Of a stretch of DNA of 5,352 nucleotides, positions 1-4,909 are shown piece by piece. Location: positions 1-5,352 of the forward strand of contig CAJMQZ010000125.1 in assembly GCA_905215595.1 (NCBI GenBank), read 5' to 3'. A program made the translations under genes and the position numbers. Origin of the DNA: an uncultured bacterium (GTDB lineage Bacteria > Bacillota > Clostridia > Oscillospirales > Ruminococcaceae). The stretch's first letter is position 1, and each line of letters begins with the position of its first letter. Under the pieces are notes generated by a model. The model searched no databases, had not been told where the DNA came from, and saw only the letters and a program-made list of their open reading frames with translations.

Positions 1-51
1 GCATCCTTGGTAAGGATGAGGTCTCCAGTTCGAATCTGGATAGCAGCTCCA
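1..51 (+). tRNA. tRNA-Thr (anticodon GGT), 3' portion
   Basis: This is the 3' two thirds of a transfer RNA cut by the left window edge. The anticodon stem pairs 2-6 with 14-18 perfectly. The seven-base loop at 7-13 places GGT at 9-11, which reads ACC threonine codons. A five-base variable region (19-23) is followed by a perfect T stem (24-28 with 36-40) around a TTCGAAT loop. The 3' acceptor strand (41-47), a T discriminator (48) and an encoded CCA end (49-51) complete it. The D arm and the 5' acceptor strand lie outside the window, so acceptor pairing cannot be checked. The stems and anticodon are read directly; the threonine identity follows from the anticodon. Confidence 0.93.
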
Positions 52-55
52 GCTT

Positions 56-96
56 AACCGCCCTGAAGTCTTAGGACTTCGGGGCGGTTTTTGTTT
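56..96 (+). terminator. Intrinsic terminator after tRNA-Thr
   Basis: A 13-bp stem pairs 58-70 with 75-87 around a TTAG loop, with one U-G pair at 64/81, and can be extended by the flanking AA/TT. It is followed at once by a T-rich tract (88-96, TTTTTGTTT). It starts only seven bases after the tRNA CCA end, so it very probably ends the tRNA transcript. Confidence 0.92.
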
Positions 97-110
97 ACCG
101 CATATAAAGC

Positions 111-137
111 AAAAAAGCTCCCCCTTTCGGGGGAGCT
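111..137 (-). terminator. Intrinsic terminator of the sigma-factor operon
   Basis: Read on the minus strand, a perfect 9-bp stem (129-137 with 116-124) closes a four-base GAAA loop and is followed by a run of six T (the A run at 111-116 on the plus strand). It lies about 45 bases beyond the stop codon of the last gene of the four-gene minus-strand operon. It is also one arm of the compound repeat at 111-165. Confidence 0.88.
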
Positions 138-165
138 GTCATCGCGCAGCGATGACTGAGAGGGT
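111..165. repeat. Compound palindromic intergenic element (two hairpins), Faecalibacterium-type repeat
   Basis: Two perfect inverted repeats stand side by side. The first is a 9-bp stem (116-124/129-137) with a four-base loop. The second is an 8-bp stem (138-145/149-156) with a three-base loop, followed by the tail TGAGAGGGTTTC. No base separates the two stems. The arrangement (GGGGAGCTGTCA, then a variable short hairpin, then TGACTGAG and a purine-rich tail) matches from memory a dispersed intergenic repeat family in Faecalibacterium-like genomes. Only one copy is present here, so repetition in the genome is inferred and not seen. The first hairpin doubles as a terminator. Confidence 0.6.
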
Positions 166-183
166 TTCGTGCAGCGGTATTTT

Positions 184-1032
184 TTAATCCTCGTCGGGGA
201 TATTCTCTGCATCCAGCAGATACTCGGTCTCGGTCTGCTGCTCCATCTGCTGCTCTGTCCAATCCAGCTGCACAGCGCCGCTCAGGTCCAGCGAATAATC
301 CTCGGTGTACAGCAGACTGCCGGTGTTCAGGCTGCTTTCTGCCGGGCTGCGGGCATCCCATGTAAAGTGCAGACTTTCCGGCGGCACGGTGCACTGCTTT
401 GCCAGTGCGGTCAAAGCGTAGCAATCCCGGGCAAAGGCGGCGGCGCTGTCGTAGGGACCGAACAGCTCCACGGTCAAGGTCAGGTAGACATCCCCGGCGG
501 GCAAGGCGGCTGCCTCCTGCAAGGTTTCGGCCTGCGGGCCGCTCAGGAACATTCTGCCGCTGATATCCCGGATGGCAATATCCTGCGCGTCCCGCTTACA
601 GGCGGTGTACAGTTCGTCAATGGCCTGTGCGCTCAGGCGGTTCATCGTCTGCTGATTTTCGCCGCTCACTTCGTCCCACAGCAGGGGCAGCATCGCCATG
701 CAGAAGCAGCCCGCCATCAGCACCAGACAGACCAGCACGGACACAAAATCGTACTTCCAGCGGCCGGGGCGGGCGGCAAAGAAGAGCACCTCGCACCCCA
801 GCAGCACCAGCGCCACCGCCGGGGCAATTTTCAGGGTCAGCTGCACATCAAAGCCCGGCACAAAGAAATACAGCAGGAAGAACGCGCCCGCCGCAATGAG
901 ACACGCGCCCAAGGTCAGGCTGCCCACCCGGCGCAGGGGCTTTTCAGCAGGTCGTTTTTCTGCCGGTTTCTGCTCCGGCGCGGGCGCGCTGCCCGGCTGT
1001 GCCGTCAAAGGAGTCTTATTCTGCTCGGTCAT
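184..1032 (-). CDS. Hypothetical membrane protein, three TM helices plus large extracellular C-terminal domain
   Basis: I do not recognise the family. The 282-residue product starts with a proline/lysine-rich cytoplasmic segment (about 1-37). Three hydrophobic helices follow at roughly 38-58, 68-87 and 95-118. The basic loop RPGRWKYD between helices 2 and 3 favours an inside position, which puts residues 120-282 outside the cell. That domain is mixed and fairly acidic, with a Q/E-rich end, and shows no catalytic motif that I can name. The start at 1032 is chosen because GGAGG (1039-1043) lies six bases upstream of it. The ATG at 1038 abuts that site, and an ATG at 1068 is less well placed. 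The gene overlaps the end of the preceding gene by 17 bases, so the two are probably translated together. It is the last gene of the sigma-factor operon. A role as accessory sensor or target of the sigma system is inferred from position only. Confidence 0.82.
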   Translation of the reverse strand: MTEQNKTPLTAQPGSAPAPEQKPAEKRPAEKPLRRVGSLTLGACLIAAGAFFLLYFFVPGFDVQLTLKIAPAVALVLLGCEVLFFAARPGRWKYDFVSVLVCLVLMAGCFCMAMLPLLWDEVSGENQQTMNRLSAQAIDELYTACKRDAQDIAIRDISGRMFLSGPQAETLQEAAALPAGDVYLTLTVELFGPYDSAAAFARDCYALTALAKQCTVPPESLHFTWDARSPAESSLNTGSLLYTEDYSLDLSGAVQLDWTEQQMEQQTETEYLLDAENIPDED

Positions 1033-1741
1033 CGTCATCCTCCACAGGGGTTTCGTCCTGCTCTGCACCGGTCACCGGCTCCCCCAGCAGTGCCGAAAGC
1101 TCCGGCATGGCAAAATGGGCGTCCGTGTCCGCGGTGTCCTCGGCATCCTCTGCATCCTCTGCCTGCGGCGCAGCCGTGTAGGCGTGGAAGTCTTCGGCCT
1201 CCTCCTCGGGGGGCTGCTTGCCCTTTTTGTTTTTCGGGCCGCGCACCAGCCACATACCACACACGATCAGTGCCACGCAGACCACGATCTGCGGCAGGGC
1301 ATCCAGCATCAGGTAGATGGCTCGGAAAACCGGGTTATCCTGTCCCCAGCGCCACATCACATCGCCCAGCACCCGCATGATGATGTTGTTGTAGAACACG
1401 ATCGCGCCCAGTGCGATCAACCCCCAGCCCACCAGCTTGTGGCTCTCGCCCATGAACTGGGTCATGCGGGCATCCTGCCAGTTGAAGTGCACCAGATAAT
1501 CGTCCTCCGGGGCTTTTTCCGCCGCCAGCTGCGCGCGGAGGTTGAGGGTATCGAAAAAGCTGTACATATACACGACGATGCAGCCGACTACCAGCGCGTC
1601 CAGCCCCGTGGTGCTGCCTAAGATAATAAACAGGCAGAACATGGTGATAAGCGAAAGCCCCCGCTTCATATAGCCCTGATACATCTGCCCCGCACCGGGG
1701 ATGCAGGCAAACAGCAGGGTCAGGATCCCGTTTTTCTTCAT
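1016..1741 (-). CDS. TM2-like multi-pass membrane protein with acidic C-terminal tail
   Basis: The 241-residue product begins MKKNGILTLL and carries PGAGQMYQGYMKRGL at about 15-29. This matches the signature of TM2-domain and related small membrane proteins (PGxGQxYxGxxxxG), whose biochemical role is poorly known. Hydrophobic helices are visible at about 4-20, 29-45, 47-64, 103-124 and 148-166. A basic stretch (RGPKNKKGK, 167-175) ends the membrane part. Residues 176-241 form a strongly acidic, low-complexity tail with an AED microrepeat and four consecutive D near the end, probably cytoplasmic. The start at 1741 has GAGGG eight bases upstream. An in-frame ATG at 1756 overlaps the TGA of the anti-sigma gene as ATGA and would add five residues, so it remains possible. 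The gene lies between the anti-sigma gene and another membrane-protein gene in one operon. Its role in sigma signalling is inferred. Confidence 0.83.
   Translation of the reverse strand: MKKNGILTLLFACIPGAGQMYQGYMKRGLSLITMFCLFIILGSTTGLDALVVGCIVVYMYSFFDTLNLRAQLAAEKAPEDDYLVHFNWQDARMTQFMGESHKLVGWGLIALGAIVFYNNIIMRVLGDVMWRWGQDNPVFRAIYLMLDALPQIVVCVALIVCGMWLVRGPKNKKGKQPPEEEAEDFHAYTAAPQAEDAEDAEDTADTDAHFAMPELSALLGEPVTGAEQDETPVEDDDDRAE
1143..1160. repeat. Short in-frame 9-bp tandem repeat in the acidic tail
   Basis: The unit GCATCCTCT occurs twice in direct succession, flanked by degenerate copies on both sides. On the coding (minus) strand it gives the AED-AED microrepeat in the acidic tail of the TM2-like protein. 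Changes in copy number would keep the reading frame. Confidence 0.6.
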
Positions 1742-1752
1742 AATCAGTTCCC

Positions 1753-2274
1753 TCATTTCTCAGTGGTGTCTGCACTGTGGTGCAAAAGCCCGTCCAGTGC
1801 GTCGGATAGTTTTTCGGTCAGCTGCTTTTTGTCCTCTATGGGCTTGCCCAGCGGGGCGGTGGATTGCTGCGGGGCTTTGTCCTTCACCGGCTTGCCCAGC
1901 AGCTCCGGTTCGGTCTGCTGGGTGGTCTGCGGCAGCCATGTGTTCAGCTGCTGCCCGGTGTGCAGGATCTGTTCCAGCGTACCGGTGCGCCACATGGTCA
2001 GTGCCAGCACAGCGGCTACGGTGGCCACGGCGGCGCGTCCCCATGTGTTCTGCATCAGCCGTATCCAGATGGTGCCCATCACCGCACCCCGGGCGGAGCG
2101 CGGCGGCTGCTCCAGCACATCGTCGGTCAGCAGGGCGGTGTAACGGTCCATGCAGCGGTCGCAGTAGGCAAGGTGCTCGGCGGCTTCCAGCCGCTGCAGC
2201 TCGTCCAATTGTCCATCGATCAGTGCCTGTAAGCCTTCCTTGCTCAGGCAGCCTTTTGCGTCAAACAGTTCCAT
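1753..2274 (-). CDS. Membrane-anchored zinc-finger anti-sigma factor
   Basis: The 173-residue product is read as the anti-sigma partner of the sigma factor encoded just upstream. Its N-terminal cytoplasmic part holds HLAYCDRC, with H34, C38 and C41 in the H-x3-C-x2-C spacing typical of zinc-binding anti-sigma domains (RsiW/ChrR type), which sequester ECF sigma factors. A single hydrophobic helix follows at about 78-97. Residues 98-173 are then outside the cell, short and polar. This outer segment contains a duplicated GKPxxDK motif (127-133 and 143-149). The start is fixed by AGGAGG at 2282-2287, seven bases upstream of the ATG. An in-frame GTG at 2292 lies on the far side of that site and is unlikely. 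The gene overlaps the end of the sigma gene by 14 bases. The release mechanism (proteolysis, redox or conformational change) cannot be read from the sequence. Confidence 0.88.
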   Translation of the reverse strand: MELFDAKGCLSKEGLQALIDGQLDELQRLEAAEHLAYCDRCMDRYTALLTDDVLEQPPRSARGAVMGTIWIRLMQNTWGRAAVATVAAVLALTMWRTGTLEQILHTGQQLNTWLPQTTQQTEPELLGKPVKDKAPQQSTAPLGKPIEDKKQLTEKLSDALDGLLHHSADTTEK

Positions 2275-2806
2275 GTACGCTCCTCCTTTCACAGGGTATG
2301 CGGTCGTTTTGCAAGATCTGCTGCGCCAGCAGCTTTTTGGCGCGGTAGATCTGCGCTTCCACCGTTTTGGGCGGGCGTCCGCACAGCCTTGCAGCTTCGG
2401 CCATGGTGTGCTGCTCCAGCAGCACCAGACAGCAGGGTGTGCGGTAGGGCTCGCGCAGATTCAAGATCATCTCCGTAAGCTCCTCTTCGCCCAGTGCTTC
2501 CAGCACCTGCTGCTCCGGCTGCATACCGGGTGGCGCACCTTCCAGCGCCAGCACCTCGTCGCCGGGGGTGTTCATCTTGCGCACCCACGCGCTGCGCAGA
2601 TAATCCTTGGCTTTGTTGGCCGCGATACGCGCCAGCCATTGCTTTTCAAAGCCGGGCGGGCAGCGGTCGATGGCCCGCCACGCCGCCAGAAAGGTCTCCT
2701 GCGTCAGGTCCTGCGCCTCCTGTACATCCGGCACCAGCTGATGGCAGACCGTGTACACGAGCGCCTGATATTTCTGCACCATCGTGCTGAATTCCTGTGT
2801 TGTCAA
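2261..2806 (-). CDS. ECF-family RNA polymerase sigma factor (sigma-70 family, group 4)
   Basis: This is a two-domain sigma factor of 181 residues when read from the TTG at 2806. Region 2 spans about 5-73: QKYQALVYTVCHQL leads into AQDLTQETFLAAWRAIDRC, the conserved core-binding segment, then WLARIAANKAKDYLR, which corresponds to the -10-recognition helix. Region 4 spans about 103-162, with the helix-turn-helix MAEAARLCGRPPKTVEAQIYRAKKLL expected to bind the -35 element. Region 3 is absent, as usual for ECF factors. The frame stays open upstream to an ATG at 2992, but that 62-residue extension lacks sigma features, is cysteine/arginine-rich, and covers the divergent promoter and the birA start. 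TTG at 2806 gives the usual family N-terminus (MTTQEF) and has AGGAGG about 12 bases upstream, a somewhat long spacing. An ATG at 2782 would cut into region 2. It is the first gene of a four-gene operon and probably autoregulated. Confidence 0.9.
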   Translation of the reverse strand: MTTQEFSTMVQKYQALVYTVCHQLVPDVQEAQDLTQETFLAAWRAIDRCPPGFEKQWLARIAANKAKDYLRSAWVRKMNTPGDEVLALEGAPPGMQPEQQVLEALGEEELTEMILNLREPYRTPCCLVLLEQHTMAEAARLCGRPPKTVEAQIYRAKKLLAQQILQNDRIPCERRSVHGTV

Positions 2807-2818
2807 CGCGCTGCACGG

Positions 2819-2824
2819 CCTCCT
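2819..2824 (-). promoter_or_regulatory. Ribosome binding site of the sigma gene supporting the TTG start
   Basis: On the minus strand AGGAGG lies about 12 bases before the TTG at 2806. No equally strong site precedes the ATG at 2782 (only AGGA) or the distal ATG at 2992. The long spacing suggests modest translation initiation, which is common for sigma factors that are kept scarce. Confidence 0.5.
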
Positions 2825-2902
2825 TTCCGGTTCTGGATGCGGTGCTCTGCGCCGCCCTTCTTTCTTTAATACGAAAGAGCGGCGGCAGTTCCTGCAAAAA
2901 AC

Positions 2903-2915
2903 TGAAATATTTTCA
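2903..2915. promoter_or_regulatory. 13-bp perfect palindrome in the sigma-operon leader
   Basis: TGAAATATTTTCA is a perfect inverted repeat with TGAAA arms around a TAT centre. It lies in the AT-rich patch between the divergent genes, about 95 bases upstream of the sigma gene and 25 bases upstream of the birA -10 element. It could be an operator or part of an alternative promoter, since TGAAA resembles the -35 core of many ECF-dependent promoters. It does not resemble the known BirA operator with GTTAAC-type arms. AT-rich sequence can produce such symmetry by chance. Confidence 0.3.
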
Positions 2916-2938
2916 AACTTTTTCTTCTGCCGCAGATA

Positions 2939-2947
2939 TGGTACAAT
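2939..2947 (+). promoter_or_regulatory. Probable birA promoter (extended -10)
   Basis: TACAAT at 2942-2947 is preceded by TGG, giving the TGn extension of an extended -10 element. No good -35 is seen at the usual distance (TTTTTC at 2919-2924), which the extension can compensate. Transcription would begin near 2954 and leave a leader of about 25 bases containing the birA ribosome site. Confidence 0.55.
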
Positions 2948-2950
2948 AGC

Positions 2951-2959
2951 AGTATAGCA
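2951..2959 (-). promoter_or_regulatory. Probable minus-strand promoter of the sigma operon (extended -10)
   Basis: The minus strand reads TGCTATACT, a near-consensus -10 (TATACT, 2951-2956) with the TGn extension. A weak -35 candidate, TGGCGA, sits at 2974-2979 with 17-base spacing and falls on the birA start codon. Transcription would start near 2944 and leave a leader of about 140 bases before the sigma gene. The promoter overlaps the birA promoter in the opposite orientation. Confidence 0.45.
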
Positions 2960-2978
2960 CACAGGGAGGATTTTCGCC

Positions 2979-3941
2979 ATGGCTTCTACCACCCGTCAGG
3001 CGCTTTTACAGGCGCTGAGCGCCGCCGAGGGCGCGTATATTTCCGGCCAGCAGCTGGCGCAGCAGCTGGGGGTCAGCCGCGCTGCCGTGCACAAGGCGGC
3101 AGCGGCGCTTACCGCGCAGGGCTATGCGCTGGAAGCCGCCTCCCGCCGGGGGTACCGTCTGCTGGGCGGCGACCCCTTCTGCACCGAGGCGGTAGGCCCC
3201 TACCCCGCCCCGGTGCAGCTATACGACACGCTGGAAAGCACCAACCGCACCGCAAAGCTGCTGGCGCTGGAAGGCGCCGCCCACGGCACGCTGGTGCTGG
3301 CGGGCGGACAGACCGCCGGGCGCGGGCGGCTGGGGCGCAGCTTTGCCAGCCCGGCGGGCAAGGGGGTGTACTGCTCGGTGGTGCTGCGCCCGCCGCTGCC
3401 CGCCGCCAACGCCCAGACCGCCACCATCGGCGCGGCAGTGGCAGTGTGCCGGGCGGTGCAGACGCTGTGCGGGCTGGAACTTGCCATCAAGTGGGTGAAC
3501 GACCTGTATTACAAGGGCAAAAAGGTGTGCGGCATCCTGACCGAGGCCGGTACCGACCTTGAAAGCGGCCAGCTGGAATGGCTGGTGGTGGGCATCGGGC
3601 TGAACCTGACCACCACGGCTGAGGACTTTCCCCCGGAGCTGACCGCCAAAGCAGGCAGCCTATACCCCGGCGGCCCCGCCCCGGTAAGCCGGGCGGCGCT
3701 GGCAGGTGCCATCGGGCGGGAACTGTTGGCGCTCTGCCCGGGCTTTGCCTGTCTGGACGAGTACCGCGCCCGCTGCTTTGTGCCCGGCCACTGGGTGACC
3801 GTGTGCACCGGCACCGAGACCTACGCCGCACAGGCGCTTTCCATTGACGATACCGGGCGGCTGGTGGTACAGCGGGATGGCGGGCGCACCGAGGCGCTGC
3901 GCTGCGGCGAGGTGACCATTCGTCCCACTAAGACGGAATAA
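2979..3941 (+). CDS. birA: Bifunctional biotin-[acetyl-CoA-carboxylase] ligase / biotin repressor BirA
   Basis: BirA activates biotin with ATP to biotinyl-AMP and transfers it to a lysine on biotin carboxyl carrier domains in the cytoplasm. At 320 residues it has the three-part bifunctional form. An N-terminal winged helix-turn-helix (about 5-63, core QQLAQQLGVSRAAVHKA) indicates DNA binding. The catalytic domain (about 78-265) carries the LESTN segment (85-89), the biotin/ATP loop GRGRLGRSF (114-122), KWVNDL (171-176), CGILTE (184-189) and VGIGLNL (204-210). The C-terminal SH3-like domain (about 268-316) ends in CGEVTIR. The usual P of KWPND is V here, a variant I believe is common in Firmicutes. 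The start is supported by GGGAGG at 2964-2969, nine bases upstream. Transcription diverges from the sigma operon and ends at a terminator shared with rnfB. No biotin synthesis genes are in view, so what it represses is unknown. Confidence 0.96.
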   Translation: MASTTRQALLQALSAAEGAYISGQQLAQQLGVSRAAVHKAAAALTAQGYALEAASRRGYRLLGGDPFCTEAVGPYPAPVQLYDTLESTNRTAKLLALEGAAHGTLVLAGGQTAGRGRLGRSFASPAGKGVYCSVVLRPPLPAANAQTATIGAAVAVCRAVQTLCGLELAIKWVNDLYYKGKKVCGILTEAGTDLESGQLEWLVVGIGLNLTTTAEDFPPELTAKAGSLYPGGPAPVSRAALAGAIGRELLALCPGFACLDEYRARCFVPGHWVTVCTGTETYAAQALSIDDTGRLVVQRDGGRTEALRCGEVTIRPTKTE

Positions 3942-3951
3942 ACGGGTACAA

Positions 3952-3984
3952 AAAGCCCGCCGGGCATTGCGCACGGCGGGCTTT
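3952..3984. terminator. Bidirectional intrinsic terminator between birA and rnfB
   Basis: A perfect 10-bp stem pairs 3952-3961 (AAAGCCCGCC) with 3975-3984 (GGCGGGCTTT), and one further G-C pair (3962/3974) closes the loop. On the plus strand it is followed by a GGTTT tail after birA. On the minus strand it is followed by TTTTTGT just after the rnfB stop. It therefore probably ends both convergent transcripts, more strongly for rnf. Confidence 0.85.
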
Positions 3985-3994
3985 GGTTTACAGT

Positions 3995-4894
3995 TTACTC
4001 TGCCTTGGTCTCGGGCTTTGCCTCAGCCTTGGCTTCCGGCTTTGCTGCGGGGGCAGCAGCGGGAGCGGCGGGCTTCACCACGGGCTTCGGGGGATTGGGG
4101 TCATCCTTCAGCGGGAAGAGGATGATGTGCTTGGGGCACTTCTGGGCACACATGCCGCAGCCCTTGCACTTGTCATAGTCGATGCGGGCCACGCCGTCCA
4201 CCACGTGGATAGCGTCGAACTTACAGGTGCGCTCGCACATGCCGCAGGCAATGCAGGAGGTGGTGCACAGCTTGTTTGCCACAGCACCCTTGTCCTTGTT
4301 GGAGCACATGACCACCGGCTTGCGCGGGCCGCCCACATCGATCATGATGACCTGCTTGGGGCAGATGTTTGCGCAGGCACCGCAGCCGGTGCACTTGTCC
4401 TTGTCCACCTTGGCAACACCGTCCACAATGTGGATGGCATCGAACTTACACACCTTGGTGCAGTCGCCCAGACCAACGCAGGCAAAGGAGCAGGTCTTGG
4501 GGCCGCCGTACAGGGCAGCAGCGGCTGCACAGGTCTGGATGCCCTTGTAATCATAAGCAGGCTTGCAGTGCTCGGAATTGCCCTGACACTGGACAACCGC
4601 CTTCTTTTCCACAGCGCTGGCCGTGCCGCCCATGATCTTGGCAATGGCAGCGGCAGCCTTGGGGCCGCCGGGTGCGCACTTGTCGCAGGGCACGCCGTCC
4701 ATGACCACAGCCTTTGCGTAGTCCGCACAGCCTGCGTAGCCGCAGCCGCCGCAGTTTGCACCGGCAAGGCAGTTGGTAACTTCTTCAATGCGGGGGTCTT
4801 CCTCCACCGCCATGAACTTGGACGCTGCGACCAGAACGATCGCGCCGACTGCGCCCACGATGGTACACAGGATAACAGCAGATACAATATTCAT
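3995..4894 (-). CDS. rnfB: Rnf electron transport complex subunit B (polyferredoxin)
   Basis: RnfB is the iron-sulfur subunit that accepts electrons from reduced ferredoxin in the membrane Rnf complex, which couples ferredoxin:NAD+ oxidoreduction to Na+ or H+ export. The 299-residue product has one N-terminal membrane helix (about 4-24). A four-cysteine cluster domain follows (C42, C48, C51, C56, in NCLAGANCGGCGYAGC). A linker region has further cysteines (C70, C73, C103, C110, C122). Four ferredoxin-type motifs then occur: C135/139/145/149, C168/171/174/178, C214/217/220/224 and C243/246/249/253. The second and fourth, each with its flank, form a near-identical duplication (145-180 and 220-255). 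Residues 267-299 are an A/P/K/E-rich tail without cysteines. GGAGG lies nine bases upstream of the ATG. The gene follows rnfA after 15 bases, matching the clostridial order ending in rnfA-rnfB, and it is the last gene of the operon. Confidence 0.96.
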   Translation of the reverse strand: MNIVSAVILCTIVGAVGAIVLVAASKFMAVEEDPRIEEVTNCLAGANCGGCGYAGCADYAKAVVMDGVPCDKCAPGGPKAAAAIAKIMGGTASAVEKKAVVQCQGNSEHCKPAYDYKGIQTCAAAAALYGGPKTCSFACVGLGDCTKVCKFDAIHIVDGVAKVDKDKCTGCGACANICPKQVIMIDVGGPRKPVVMCSNKDKGAVANKLCTTSCIACGMCERTCKFDAIHVVDGVARIDYDKCKGCGMCAQKCPKHIILFPLKDDPNPPKPVVKPAAPAAAPAAKPEAKAEAKPETKAE

Positions 4895-4909
4895 AATCCT
4901 GTTCCTCCC

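Noticed and set aside
169..1380. A 403-codon plus-strand open frame spanning two minus-strand genes
   Set aside because: Its product is rich in R, H, Q and P with no domain sense, it has no ribosome site, and it runs antisense to two well-supported genes. It is a GC-rich shadow frame.
1701..2869. Several plus-strand frames antisense to the anti-sigma and sigma genes
   Set aside because: They mirror the coding frames opposite, lack ribosome sites and recognisable motifs, and read as low-complexity R/A/P/S text.
2807..2978. BirA operator or biotin-responsive riboswitch in the divergent spacer
   Set aside because: No paired GTTAAC-type arms with the usual spacing are present, and no conserved riboswitch core is recognisable. 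The only symmetry is the 13-bp TGAAA palindrome, which has a different sequence.
3149..3166. Possible frameshift or truncation in birA
   Set aside because: The reading frame is intact for 320 residues and contains all three domains in the expected order.
3489..3506. KWVNDL instead of KWPNDL in BirA as a catalytic defect
   Set aside because: The K and the ND pair are kept and, to my knowledge, V at this site is frequent in Firmicute biotin ligases, so loss of function is not indicated.
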